A DNA stretch of 64,000 bases, taken from NCBI GenBank assembly GCA_026874595.1, contig CM049319.1:67237917-67301916 (forward strand), read 5' to 3'. The notes under the pieces were generated by a model. That model was not told the origin of the DNA, did not search any database, and worked only from the letters and a program-made list of their open reading frames with translations. This DNA is from Sipunculus nudus. Its lineage: Eukaryota > Annelida > Sipuncula > Golfingiida > Sipunculidae. Positions 25,101 to 37,855 of this stretch are shown here, in pieces (position 1 is the stretch's first letter; every line of letters begins with the position of its first letter). Made by a program: the position numbers and the translations under genes.

Positions 25101-28100
25101 ACGTGTTATTGTATGTATTTACACCACTACGTCACTAATATCGCTCCGCAATGTAGTTCCCCCGGATTTTATATGTAAAAAACAAACAGAAAATCATATT
25201 CTCTATAACTGTTATATTTAAAATTAATGTTGTCAGTGTTTGTTCTATATTTGCTTCAATACCTTAATTAATGTATATTGTATGAAAATAGTGTATTGGG
25301 TACATTGATTGGCATAGATCTATCCCCTTCATAGACGGGATCTCGCCTGAGGAGAACTGGGGGGGGGGGGGGGGGGGGGGGATGGCTCCCTATGTACATC
25401 CTAGGCTAGAAGCCAACGGATTTGGCCGAGATGTTCCGAGTGAATGGTAATCCCTTCTGTAGCGGTAATGAGTGTCATTTTTTTTTTTTTTTTTTTTGTA
25501 TTAGTCAAATTTAACCAACAAAGCTTTAAACACTTAAACACATGCCATATTCCTGCATGTACCCTATTAATAAGGTATTTTTTTAAATTTATAAAGGAAC
25601 CCGATATTTAACTACAGATAAAGACTGATGGGTTTGAATTTTTGACCAACCATGTGTTTGGCAGATGAAGCCATCGAGGTTACCAAAACAGTTTCTTGCG
25701 TAAAGTAATTTTTCGGGAAATCCAAAGGCCGCACAAGAATTGGACCCTGTGTTGATAACATTTGAACCTGAGGAAATAATCATTTATTAAGTATTATATG
25801 AAAACAGCTAAGCCTCAAGATTCCGGTTTTCTCTGTATATTCGTTTTCTCGGAAAAACTGAGTTTATTTGGAAATTATGCAAGATATAGTGTCGAAAGCG
25901 GCATATCAAAGTAAGGCCCATGAGGGGAAAAATTGCAAGGTGTAATTTTAAGAAAACAGATATTTTCATACTCTTAAATGTAGTTATAAAATATCATTTA
26001 CTTTTCTGGCATTACGACTCTTTTAGTTCATTCATACTGGAAGTCGTGATACCAAGCTGTGTATGTAAGTGACGGGGTACCTTGCAAAGTCGATCCTGCA
26101 TAGAAATCCCGGGGAACACACCATTTCAACTGACCATAAGCTTAGAATCTCATGAGAAGCGAAATCAGTCACTATTACCGATGAATAGACAAGTAATGGA
26201 AAAGAATCTTTTAAATTAAAATAGATACCGGTGATTCAGATTACCTCAAAATTTAATGGATCGTTCTTGGGATTATAAAAATAACTCCACATAATGTCAT
26301 CAAAATATCAGATAACCTTTGTTTAAGCTGCTATAGAAAGAAACAAAACAAGACGTAGCCTAACCATATTGGCCAACCCTTCCCAGCAAGAAACTATGAA
26401 AGATACTAAAACTTTTACGTTTCATTAACCCTATTGGGACTTCGATTTTTAAAGACCATTTTCTAGTTCACTTTGTTTTGAAATTAAATATGATAGGGCA
26501 ATAACTGTTTTTTTTTTTTTAATTCCTGTAATTTTGAATAATTATATTGCCACAGCAACAAACCCTCCATATTTTTCCAGAATCGCCCAGCCATCTGTTT
26601 AACGTGCAACAGTTCTTTCTACATTTGTCATATATTATTCCTTGCTGAAGCCATTTTTTAAAACAGCACCTTTTATATGCACGTAGAAATTTCCTTCTCG
26701 TATAATATTTTGGTCCACTTATCTGAACCCGTCTGATCAAGTCAGAGATATCACCTTTCCAACATAGCTCACACTCATTTTTTTCATTCATGAAAATTCA
26801 TGAATATCCTATATGTTTAATACAGTGGGGATCGAATTCCAAGGGGCTAGATAACAGATTAGGTTGGTAAGACCTTTTCAAATGTCACACAATGAAAAAA
26901 AGCCTCTGACCAAGTTATGAGCATTTTAGCATTATTCGCTAGTTCATCTGCACCACACTGGGTTCTTTGAAGAGGTAGGTGTAACGCTGAAGGCATTTAA
27001 AAAAGCAATATCTCGCTTTTTTCTCATTTAACATAAATGTTGCAAGATTTGAAATTGAAGAATTATCCTAAGCTGCCCATAGCAGAAAACTAGACCTGCC
27101 AAACATAAAAAAGAGTTTAATGCATTTGAGGGGTGTGAGTTCAAGATCGTTTGACCATACAGGAGGTGATATTTGACGAGAGCTGCCTCAAGGTTTCATT
27201 GTTTTTCAAATGCAAATCAGTACCGAAAACTAGGATTCTTTAACACAAGGACTGACTTAGTTACAAGCATTTGCTCAAAATATCACATTCTCGTGCTTGA
27301 CGGCAGACGTTGGGAGATTTGATGGGACATGCTATTGTACTTGTAAAAAAACTTTATAATTCTAGGAATGATTGAAAATTCATAGACCTGTCTGGCACGA
27401 ATACTAACCGAGTTATCAGCATTCATCTTGCTTATTCTCTCTTGACGCTAATCATCTGACAGCTTGTCAAAAACTGACCAGGGCAGAAGACATTAAAAAG
27501 AGAGAAAAAAATGTGAGACTAGATATGGACATTTCATAACAAAGATTAGTGTATGCATAATGAGATAGCTTGACCATAGGGAAAGCTTAATGATCATATT
27601 TTTTCGATGCACCCTAAAAACATTGTGAAAATGTTTTAAGTAGCTGAGATACTGCAGAATTCTTTTTTTCATAATTTCGGAATTGTAACTCCCTAGGTAA
27701 CCGTCCCGTGGGAAAACAATCTGGGAAAAAACATAACACCTGGTAGAGTTTTAATAAGAGTTATCACTTAGAACTCAAAAAATAGTGTGCATAAGCATTA
27801 CATTCCACTGCAGAAAACAACCAAGCAACCAACGAAAAAAAAACCTGCCACTGTAGGGAGGGAAACACATGTCCCTTTAAGTTAGATGAGAATGGCCTTG
27901 TCAGCATTATTGTTTACAAAGCAGCGGGCAAGACCGAATATTAGCAAGTGACCCATTCAAAATCCGATACAATAACCACAACAAATCCATCCGCAGTGAA
28001 CGTTACGAAAAAGAAACAAAAGCCTAAAGCACATTTAAATCCTATTGAAAATACAATATTCAACTGCCTGCGAAATAATCAACGCTCTAACACAATGAAA

Positions 28101-28359
28101 CGTTCCCCGCATCAATGCAACCTTTGTATGAAGGAGAAATACAGCATATTACATCACAAAAGCGACAAGTCAATAATCTTATTAAACAGGCGTAGAAAAT
28201 AAGTTTCAAAATGCCGACACCCTGAAAATGCCGAACCGTTCAAAGAGAACGTAACTGGCACAACTGGGTCCCCCACGAGCGTAACTTATCTGATGAACGC
28301 CCGGGGCCGGTACCGGCAAACGGCATGAACCTCGGAGTAATAACACACTGCCCCAAGTG

Positions 28360-28421
<62 letters not shown>

Positions 28422-29813
28422 CCTAATTTGTCAGCACATTTTAACGTTTCTCAAGTAAATTAACTATGTGAACAAAATAAGAATTCGTGATCTAATTAAT
28501 AAATTATAATAATAATTATAATTCTGTCGAGTTAGTTGGATCATTATTGATTATAGGTCTACAGATGAAGACTTTTTTCTTGTGAATTAAAAGAGAAGCA
28601 ATCGCCCAGAATGATAAATATTTAGTACAACATACTTTGCAAGCTTCCCGTCTTGGTAACCATAGTGGTGCTGTTGGGAATCTTACCGTACTTGTTCCCG
28701 TTTATAAAAGTCCATCCTTCAAACGCCTTCCATCTGACTTGTAACCAGGTGGTGTTAACTCTTCTTGTTTTCATCGTGGTTATCAGTTCCTTCTCCTCCA
28801 CGTTATTTCCGGGTATTGGCAGATTGCTGTTGGTTCTCCTGCAAGTGGTCAAGGCCATGTCCATTGGGAGCAGATCATTCTGAGATGTCGCTTAAGGAAA
28901 TATAAAATGGGCCCGTCTGAATATCCTGATTTTAAGACCAGAGCGCCTGTGTGTTTGCGTCTGTGTTTGATGGTGTGTGTGCGTTTGAGTGAGTGTGTGT
29001 GTGATGGTGAGTATGTGTCCTGGTTTATGACGTTGTTATGATATAAAGTTGTATTTAGAAAACTGCTAGTGGACTTTTAGTGCTGCATAACAATATTTTT
29101 CTTTTTACCCTTCCCGGTGCTCATATGTTGACCTCCATAAGATCTGACTATAAGGCTTTTATGTCGACTATCGGATCATATGGTAATTGATATCGATAAC
29201 TTTATGATAAGAGAATATTTAAATTATTTAAATGAGTTTTATAACTGTCTTAATGAAGCAATGTTGCAAAAGTTTATGTTCAAGCAGCATTTATTTTGAA
29301 ATGTGTTCATTATAACACTACGTAACAGTAGTGTTACGGTACACAAGAAAAATGAATAGTGTTACGTTGATAGAATACTTTAAAATTGGTTTGGTGTGTT
29401 GGGGTGCTAATTCATTAAAACTTATTTTTCAAATAAATTCTTGCCAGAGCTATTGGTAATTGTATCTTTCCTTGTAATAGCCATCAATAATTCAATCAAA
29501 TCTTGTCAGAGCCACCAATAATTGTGTTGTTCTTTGTCAGAGATATAAGTAATCATATCGAATAATGTTTTACCCATGGATAATCGTATCGATTCATGTC
29601 AGAGTCATCTATAACCGTATCTATTCTTGCCAGAGCCATCGGTAATCGCATGGTTCCTTTTCTATCAACAGGTGTATCAACTAAACCCAATGGCGAATAC
29701 ATTTTGTAATCATAATGAACAATATTTATATACTCACGAACTGGGGTTGTCGTCACTGCCAGGCAAAACCTATATCGCAGAACAAGGATTGTTAATGTAA
29801 TTAGCCGTCCCAT
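22118..29813 (-). CDS. Membrane C-type lectin with two CTLDs (six-exon model)
   Basis: Exons: 29813-29738 (start, signal-like LITLTILVL), 28890-28636, 25767-25651, 24266-24009, 23642-23502 and 22266-22118 (stop TAA). Every junction is phase 1 with GT-AG borders, and the sum is 996 nt, or 331 residues. Exons 2-3 encode CTLD1 (MDMALTTCRRTNSNLP, then NSCAAFGF and GFICQ). Exons 4-5 encode CTLD2 (SWFQADKTCQTLGGNLL, FWIGL, LQWTNWHNG, then CNESHTFIC). Exon 6 gives one membrane helix (VIPLFTVIIVALVVFVY) and a basic RRKKRR tail. EPN/QPD and WND calcium-sugar motifs are absent, so canonical sugar binding is doubtful. The likely role is a type I surface receptor or adhesion protein. Uncertain points are the exon 3 donor (GTTGGT, weak), exon 1, and whether exon 6 splices on at 22137. 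CTLD fold assignment is firm; ligand is unknown. Confidence 0.72.
24500..24830 (-). repeat. Duplicated lectin-locus segment, copy B (exon-like)
   Basis: On the minus strand an exon-like block runs from acceptor CAATCAG| to donor CCGAA|GTAAGG and encodes SVEMTTRWIPENYTTTGG before a stop. Exon and upstream flank both match 30545-30810, including the shared string TTGCAGTACCT/TGGCAGTACCT and the GTGTTGTCT(A/T)ATAA motif. It lies in the intron between exons 3 and 4 of the lectin model. It appears to be a dead or non-coding exon of an ancestral duplicated unit. Confidence 0.5.
24902..25037 (-). other. Exon-like block in lectin intron 3
   Basis: Bounded by acceptor GATGATGTCCAG| and donor CGGAG|GTAAGG, and open in two frames, one of them cysteine-rich (GCSSNQSQTSCSSVSC). 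Its 136-nt length changes phase from 1 to 2, so it cannot be inserted into the lectin model without breaking the frame. It is possibly an exon of a degenerate neighbour. Confidence 0.25.
26519..26791 (-). other. Cysteine-rich ORF in lectin intron 2
   Basis: A 90-residue minus-strand open frame with about ten cysteines (for example KWLQQGIIYDKCRKNCC). In the overlapping frame there is TDGWAILEKYGG, which vaguely resembles the W..A....GG core of a C-type lectin domain. It may be a frameshifted relic of another lectin exon. I recognise no functional protein. Confidence 0.2.
26800..28350. other. Lectin intron 2 sequence, no feature recognised
   Basis: AT-rich intronic sequence. A lysine- and asparagine-rich open frame on the plus strand (27948-28202) has no recognisable content. 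Confidence 0.4.
28361..28419. repeat. (TA)n microsatellite in lectin intron
   Basis: About 29 TA units. Confidence 0.95.
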
Positions 29814-30398
29814 TGCCAGAATTCGAAAATGTCTTGTCCTTTTACACCCAGGCAAGCAAGAATTATGTATATAATTGTTTTTAAACAACCTGTATGTCAC
29901 AGCAGGCAGAATTATGAAAGAAATTATCCAAATTAATGAAGCTATCAGTAAACAAACGTTTAAAATGGGGGCATATGACCAGCGTGGTTGTTAAAGTAAA
30001 TATTGTAAGAACACTTTGGATACTTAATAGACTGGTTTATGTAATTTATAGGCATTATTTAACATGTTGAGTTATAGTATTTGATAATTATAAGATAATA
30101 CTATAATTTGTTTAAAAACCATTATATTGTCTTATATTTTGCAAAGCCCACAACTGATGGTTTTTAAAGCAGGGTCGCAAGGATATAAGTTAAGCTTAGC
30201 TCATTGTGCTAATAAAATAGACAATAAATAAAAAGTCATACATTAAGGGGGAAATATTAAATTTAGAAAAAAAGAGCTGAAGCGATTTTCAGGGGTGTTC
30301 TCATTTATTAAATCACTTATTCCTGTGTAGTTCCCAAGTAATTATATTCAATAGTTGTTTACACACAACACACTGCAAAACCTGACCAGAAACGTTAC

Positions 30399-30455
30399 CT
30401 GGTACGAAGGGGAACCGCGGACTTGGCCAGACAGACTTGGTCATTGAGGCAGTGT
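30399..30455 (-). other. Possible 57-nt upstream exon of the lectin gene
   Basis: It is bounded by a good acceptor (CTTGTTACAG) and a donor (ACCAG|GTAACG) on the minus strand, about 600 bp upstream of the lectin start codon. It contains an ATG opening the frame MTKSVWPSPRFPFVPG. It could be a 5' non-coding exon of the lectin gene or a relic of the duplicated lectin unit. Confidence 0.3.
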
Positions 30456-30544
30456 CTGTAACAAGTGTGGCATCATATACTGTGTTAAGAAGTGGCATAA
30501 ATCTAGGAATTCGTGTATAATATTATATAAGTGGCGACGCGACT

Positions 30545-31000
30545 CACCAGAACGGTTTTGTATGCTGGGTTGGCTTCTAGCTTCGGACGTATCTATGGCC
30601 AAATTGTACACCACCAATTATTGTGAATTTCGCCGGAAATCCTGCGGGTTGCCATTTCTACTGACTTTTAAAAAATTAAAGTATTGTGTGAGCTTCATAT
30701 GTTGCAAAACTATTTCTTGGATCAGTGTTGTCTTATAATTCTTAAGTTAGACATGTGAAGAATGGCAGTACCTGTACACTAAATACATTATTTTGCTTTT
30801 GTGAAGTGTTTTGCCATATTTTCGATTATTTGTCAATTTTGTATTCATTGCAAAGTAAGAGATTATTTTTCAGTCGGCGATATAGCTCCTGTAACCGTTG
30901 GCCTATAGCCGGGTTGCCATTTCTACTGTTCCGAAAGGCAGCCCATCCTTCCGCCAGAGGTCGTTTCTGCACAAATCGGACTTCTCCATATTGGGATTAG
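30545..31000 (-). repeat. Duplicated lectin-locus segment, copy A (exon-like)
   Basis: The counterpart of 24500-24830: acceptor TTTTTAAAAG|, then SVEMATRRISGEI and a stop, then donor TTCTG|GTGAGTCGC. A further shorter copy sharing GGGTTGCCATTTCTACTG lies at 30890-30960. The frames have decayed, so the original product cannot be read with confidence. Confidence 0.45.
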
Positions 31001-32230
31001 TGGGACGGCCGGTGTAGTGATTACCCACGGGGTAATCTCAAATCTAGTAAGGATTCAGTATATAATGAAAATTTTGCGATAATTTTACTTTTTTATATTG
31101 ATTCCAGCTTTTAAATATCATATATACCATGTGTTTTAATACCATGAGTAGCATAATAAGCAAAATAATTTATGATTTAGTTAAATCAGTTAAGGTTAAT
31201 CTGTACATCTGGTTAAATAGATTCAGACCCCGAAGTATACAGCGTTGTGTATTTGATTTGCATTTTAATGCATGCTGCCCCGCCTCGTGTTGAAACCTAT
31301 CCGCGGGTCAGTTAACCTGGCAGTGTAAAGAAGAGCAATTTATGATATGTCTTTCCTCCACTTCGAGTGTCTTTCAACATAAGAGACCCGAGCATTAGGT
31401 GTCTCTTTTTACCAGCAGATGTCACCAGATGGGGAAAGAAAGAACTATTGGGATGTAGAATTTCTTGTTACAAAGAGGTTTCTTATGGCTGGCGTTACTG
31501 TAGAATTTTGAAAGATACGACCTTCAAAGAAGATTATAACTAGGTCCCCTTTTTCACACCTTTACTACCTGCTCTGTTTAATAAACAAACATTGCACAAG
31601 CAAATGTCAGACTTATTGGTTGCCACACACAATTATATGTTGTCTAAATAAGAGAAATGTTGGTATACAAATAAATTTTCTTAGGTCACAGGTCTAAGAT
31701 AATAGTCCTTTGGCTTGGGGACCCACCTTGCGCACCGCACTCTCCTCCTCCTCCCCCCCCCCCCCTTTCACCGATCAGCCAAACGTATTTTTGTTTTTTT
31801 TCTTTTTGCTATATGTCTAAACTTTGATTTTTAGGATGTTGGGACGCTGGGACGCTTGGCTGTTATTTGTACCATAATAACGGGGAAATTTCGTAACCCA
31901 TTTCAGAGGTAGGGGAAATTATAAGTAATATGTAATTAAACAGTAAAAGACATTTGGACAAAAAGGATTCAAAATGTACATGCCTCGTTAAGAAACGGCT
32001 GATGATATAATACAACTGGGTTGACAATGATAAAAAGAAGAACAGAGTATATCTGAAAGGAGGCCGAGAAATATGTTACTGTACGCCAAACCAATAATTG
32101 CATCACCAGTCAGTTCTGCCTAACAGAAGTAAGGCAGCTTTTTATTGACCAAACCACCAAAACACTTGTGCTCCGCCCCTAATTTTGCTTTCAGAGCCCC
32201 CCAAACACCCCTAAATAGGTGGTCTTCCAT
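31000..32230. other. No gene recognised
   Basis: AT-rich sequence with a C-rich tract near 31740-31766. I see no ORF or RNA. Confidence 0.4.
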
Positions 32231-32239
32231 GTTCTCTGG

Positions 32240-33230
32240 ACGATGAGGAATATATGCAATCATTGTGGTGTTTTGCCACATTTTCGATTATTTGTCTAAT
32301 ACGTATTCAATGCAAGGTAAGACATTATTATTCACTCCGCAGTCAGCTGAACAGCTAATGTATTCTTTGGACGAGAACTTATTATATTGTCTCTTTTGTA
32401 CAAAAGATATAGCATAAAAACATTGGGACACGAATACTCTTACGGACTATATGTGTTCTGATAGGGAGAGTCACCAAAATAATGCAAATATTGCTCTTGT
32501 CGGGTTACTGACTGTTTACATTACAACGGTAATTTGATTGGTTGCTCGCATCTGCTTCCCTCGTGATTATTCATTGAATGAATATGCGATAAAAGTCACG
32601 CAGAGTTCATGTTTGGTTCAATTGATTACTGATTATGATTAGAATTTAATTATCTCTGTTGTTACAACTGATCTAGCCACCACAGCCCGGTTGACCTAAT
32701 TACATTAATGCGGTCCCAAAAGGCTCCTCCTCATTTTCATGTCTATGGTTGCGAGAGCTGTTGGTAAATAACGGGTCACGCTACAAAGACGTCACAATAA
32801 TCAGTCGCGCATGACTTCGCATTGACTGACGTCATCAGATTCAATTGTTTGTTCATATCTCTGTTCTTTGGTGGTGAATAAATCGCAATCTTTATGAAGT
32901 TTTTTGTTTTATTTTGGATGAATGGTCTCATATGAATGCAATGAGAGGTGAAGGACATTATTTCAGTCGGCAGTGGACGGAATAGCTCCTGCAAGCTTTG
33001 GGCCAGAACATTTAATACCATCTTTTTTTGGATTAAAAATCCCAGAAAAATCTGCTTCTGGTACAGGCTATAGGTGTTTGTTTTGATCTTGGAAGAATTG
33101 CCAAAATTATTCAGATTATGCGCTTGTAAGGTGATTGATTGGTTACATTGCCAACGGTAAACTGATTGGTTGCACACAACTGCTCTGCTCAGGATTATTC
33201 ATTCGATGATTATGCTGTTACGGTCTCGTT
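32240..33230. repeat. Tandem duplication of a ~640-bp segment
   Basis: Two blocks repeat in order. The pair 32270-32345 and 32925-32990 shares (G)CATTCAATGCAAGG and ATTATTTCA-like, TCGGCAGT-like strings. The pair 32490-32600 and 33115-33215 shares ACGGTAA(T/A)(T/C)TGATTGGTTGC followed by GATTATTCATT. A partial third copy lies at 30800-30900 (TTTTCGATTATTTGTC). The copies are well diverged. The minus-strand frame at 32776-33177 lies within this repeat and is not called a gene. Confidence 0.6.
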
Positions 33231-33234
33231 TACG

Positions 33235-34560
33235 TGGTTAGGTAAATTAGGCAAACCTTTGCATGCATGCCTTTTACACCTATCATACATTATCATTTTT
33301 GATCCCGTAATAGTATTCTATATCCCTATATCATAAGGAAACATATAAGATTACCTCCAAACTCAAGTTTGATTACTTCTAGCGTGTAACCTACGTTAAC
33401 TTATTAAAATCTTGCATGACCCTTTTACAGTTGTTTCCACATTAACAACTAAAGAAGCACTTGAAGAAGCCATAATAATGCATTTTGTCAAAATGATAAA
33501 ATGAATAAGGTTTATTTAAGCATACTGTACACGTGAGTCTAAACCAGACCGAAAACACCTTGCAGACCGAAAAAAAGAACCTGCAGACTACAATTAAAGG
33601 AATAGAACTGTCTCTTTATGAAGGGAAATTCATTTAAGACATACAATAATGGATACTGTACTTCCGTCATTGTAAGTATGATTTCATATGATTTATCAAT
33701 GATCAATATATGAATTACGATTTCCTAAGCATGAATGAAAAGGATAGCTTAATTGTTTGTGGCAAAGTGGTTGTCACCACTGTTGCCCTTCTTTGACCTT
33801 AGCACCCCCCCCCCCCCCACACACACCCCTCCACACCTCGCACCCTCCTCTTAAAAAATTTAATTGCCATATCGTCAACAAAACCCTAAATGTATGATGT
33901 AAGCGTATGGAATTTGTAAGCAAGATGAATGTGGTCATTCAAATGTATAATTAACCTTTTTCCAGACAGTGGGATTTGTTGGAATTCTAAATATTTAAAC
34001 TTAATATATACACATATTTTTTTCAGAACCCCTTCTTAACCAGCGACCTTTGTTTAGACAAAGCTTATGCACGACGGGGGGTTTCGGGGGTCGAGAACCC
34101 CCCCCCCCCCCTTAACCAACGACTTTTTTAGACAATTTTTATGCATGACACCCGTTGACCTCTCCCTGCAAAAAATCCTGGATCCGCGCATGCTGTGGGA
34201 TACAGTGATAATAGTGCTAATATAACATTATATCCAAAAAGTGATATATTGTAGAGAAGTGTAAATGTACAGGAATAGAGGACTTCCCATATTCCCTTAC
34301 TGGATACAGATTATGTTATGAAATAAAACAAGCCACTTCTATACAACCTTTATGATGGTCGGCTCATTTGATGTCTGAGCCGCTACAGCCAGCCTGTAAA
34401 ATATAGTAATTAAAGATATCCGGAACATACTGTATCTAAACTGCGACATTAAGGCCAGGCGGGGAAGGATGGCTAAGGTAAAGGAAAGTGCCAAGCCAGG
34501 AGCAAGATGGATGGTTTGTCCAGAAGCTGCCCCAGCCAGATAGCAGAGGACGAGACCTAA
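33235..34560. other. No gene recognised; poly-C tracts
   Basis: Poly-C runs near 33806 and 34102 lie in short, partly similar GC-rich blocks (ACCCC...ACCAGCGACC...TTAGACAA, at 34025-34160). Otherwise featureless. Confidence 0.4.
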
Positions 34561-34579
34561 GCCTACAGTGACACCCAGG

Positions 34580-35415
34580 ACCCATCCTCAGAAAACACTC
34601 TGGTTGCAGCGGAACCAGATGACAATCCCGTCACGGGTGATGTTGAAGTAGAAATCAGGTGGCCAGTATGATGCCAACTGGTCTTACCCCACCCGTTGAG
34701 GCTCACCAAGACGAGATCTGACGCCACTTGATGAGGCTCATCTGTACAAGAGGTCTTATGCCATCCATTGAGGCTCACCAAGACAAGAAATCTAACGCCA
34801 CCTGTTGAGGCTCAGCTAGCCAAGAGATCTAACGTCACCGGGTGAGGTTCAGCTTAACAAGAGGTCTTGTAATTTGTGAAGGCTCAACTTAAACAAGATA
34901 TCTAACGCCACCTGTGGAGGCTCTACTAGACAAGAGATCTAACGTAACATGTTGAGGCTCAACTAGAAGAGATCTAACGCCTCCTGCTGAGGCTCATCTA
35001 GAGAAAAGATCTAACGTCATATGTTGAGGCTTAACTAGAAGATAGATCAGAAGTCACCTGTCGAGGTTCAAGTAAAAAAGAGATCCAACGCCACCTGTTG
35101 AGGCTCAACTAGACGGATTCTAACCTCACTTCTTGTAGCTCTACTAGACAATAGATCTGACGCCCCTATATGAGGCTCATCTGTACAACAGATCTAACGC
35201 CTTCTGTTGAGGCTCAACTAAACAAGAGATCTAACGTCACATGTTGAGGCCCAGGTAAACAAGAGATGTAACGCCACCTTTGAGGCTCAACCAGACAAGC
35301 GATCTGACGTCACCGGGTGAGGCTCAACTAGAAAAGAGATCTTACGGCACTGTGAAGCTGAAAATGAAGACAAGATATCTAACGCCAACCATTGAGGCTC
35401 GAATAGAAAACAATT
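34580..35415. repeat. Minisatellite of ~37-bp units, about 20 copies
   Basis: Diverged tandem units built on GATCTAACGCCACCTGTTGA followed by GGCTCAACTAGACAAGA. Divergence is high at both edges. No coding interpretation is supported. Confidence 0.9.
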
Positions 35416-35419
35416 GATC

Positions 35420-37335
35420 TAATACAGTACCCCTTAAATGGGTTATTAAAGTTAGCTAAACACAGGAGATGGCAGGACGTCAGCATACTTGATTGCTAAT
35501 ATTGTGTTCAGAAAATTGAAACGTTGGAGGACAACCCAATTAATTTAATTATCAACCGGTTAAAGTTAATTATCAACCGGTTTATGATTACTGATGAAGG
35601 ATATGACAATTTATGGTTGTTTAATGCAAGGGGGATTTGATAATGTGCATATGTTAAGAAATTCATGTTGCAAGAATTAAATATAAGAATAAAATTCTAG
35701 ATTTCAAATCGTTCAATATGAAAAGGTTCGCAAATAATGTTTGCTTTATTGTTTTTGCACCGAATAGCGTTAGGAAGATTATTTTCTTCGATCAATTAAA
35801 ATATATTGCACGTCAATTTTTCTTTGGATGAAAAAAACTCTTATGAAGATAACTATATGGAGCGAAATATAGAGATTAAGTAAATAAACCTTTTAATAAA
35901 TATATTTATATAATTCATGTATTAAATTATATTTAGAGATCGAATTTACATGCTTCAGAACCAGCTGTTAGACGGTAAGAATTTATTTATTTATTTTTTT
36001 TTGTGGTAATGAGCTTCTGAGCTTCAAATTCGAAATTCAGCTGTTACCCAAGTTTGATCATTCTATAGGAACTCCTTTAAAAAATACCGTTTAAAACGCG
36101 GCAAGTTATACTGAAAGCTCAAATATACTTTGTTTAATGTCAAACAGAGAGTGTAAGATATTCCCTGCTCCACAAATAGATTGGGAGTTGTGTGAAAATA
36201 GAATAAAATAAGCGGCATCATTCTGAGTTATATTGCGACAACATCTTGAAAATGTTTAGAAGTCTACAGCAGCGGGTAGAATACGGTCGATGCAATGGAT
36301 ATAATATAATATCTATCCAGCAGGGATTCTGTCACATATTATTTGGAACGAGATGTAAAGAATTAAACACCTTGTACAAATAGCTAAATTACACAAAACA
36401 ACACCTGAGGAAATCAAATATAAAGATACTAGGTGTTTAACAAATAGAGAAAAATGAAAACCCAAAACGTGTTTCTATGGCAACCTTCAGAGATAAACTC
36501 CCCATTGAAATTCGTGAAAAAAAGATATGGACACAGCACAGTCAATGGAGAATCATATATAGTTAGATTTGTTATGAGCAATTAAAAAAATAGAATTCTG
36601 AAAGAAAGGAAGAACTGAAGAATACGGGTATTGTTTTGACAGATGATTTGAGCAATGATATGTAAAAGCTTTTAACAGAGTAAGGAATGAGTTAAGAGAT
36701 AAAGATGCTTGGACCTGGGACAGAAACGTGTTTGTAATAGATGATAGTGGAAACGTACTTAGAGTTAAGTACAGAGAATGACTAAGTGAAGCTAATATTG
36801 AGCTTGCTTTGGTATATTTGTTTTCTTAATTTCCTATCAATACATTTCAATTGCGTTTGTAATATTGTAAGGCCTATGTAATGATGCATGTTCCGTCACA
36901 TATATAAAATCACGAGGATGGATACATTCTACATATACCATACAGTAACCTTTGATTCATGTCAGTAGGTGACGTTAACCTAGCTTTTACAGTTATGGCT
37001 TTGAATATAACAAGTATTCGTGATTACCATAAAAGGAGAAAATTATATAACTGGTTGTATACAGAGTCACAAGAGGTCATTTTTTCATCATGCGGTTTTG
37101 GATCAAATATGCGCATTTGATATAGATAATGACAACGTGAATGGGGTGGTGGTTTCAACTTCCCCTTACGGATTCAGATGGCAGTGGAAGGAATATATAT
37201 AACTTTAACAGCCAAAATAATGTAAGTCGCTCTCATATTCTTACAGAAATAATTTCAAAATGTGTTCGATACGGGGACGCAAACCATACGCGGAAGATAG
37301 TGATGATATCTGGACAGTTTCTTTCTTTTTTACTT
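35420..37335. other. No gene recognised
   Basis: Strongly AT-rich sequence. The direct string ATTAATTATCAACCGGTTTA occurs in two overlapping copies near 35545-35585. No supported ORF. Confidence 0.4.
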
Positions 37336-37340
37336 TTTAT

Positions 37341-37775
37341 CCCCTCGCAACGAAGTTGCGAAAGGACTACAGGTGACGCCGCCGTTCGTGCGTCCTTCTG
37401 TCCGCCCGTCCTTCTGTCCGTCTGGAATTGGCTTGTTGATCGATTTCAAGCCAAACCATTTGACCAAACCTTTTATCTTGCACATATGGCTCAAACACCT
37501 ATAATGAAGAACTCTGTTGATTTTGAGGTTACGGGGTCAAAGGTCATGGCCATAGGTCCCACTTCTTTAAAAAGCTTGTGGACCCATCTTAAGCCAAATT
37601 GTTTGACCAACACCTATGAGTGTCACCTTGCTCATATGGCTCACCCACCCCTTGATGAAGAAACCTATATACTTTCAAGTCACAGAAGCAAAGGTCGAGG
37701 CCAGATAGCTGCCCTTCTCATGTTCACAGTGTGTAATACACCCATTCTAATTATGCCCCGTGCGAGGCAATGCTC
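37341..37775 (+). repeat. Interspersed repeat of the GTCCGTC / GGGTCAAAGGTCA type
   Basis: It starts CCCTCGCAACGAAGTTGCGA, runs through GTCCTTCTGTCCGCCCGTCC and carries GAGGTTACGGGGTCAAAGGT. I know this kind of sequence as a very common unclassified repeat in mollusc and other marine invertebrate genomes. It explains the long plus-strand open frame across this area, which I do not consider a gene. Confidence 0.6.
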
Positions 37776-37784
37776 AGCTTCTTT

Positions 37785-37855
37785 TTCTTTCTTTCTTTCT
37801 TTCCTTTCTTCATTCTTTCTTTCTTTTTTCTTTCTTTTCTTTTCTTTTTTTATTG
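37785..37855. repeat. CTTT-rich microsatellite
   Basis: Imperfect TTTC/CTTT tandem runs on the plus strand. Confidence 0.9.
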
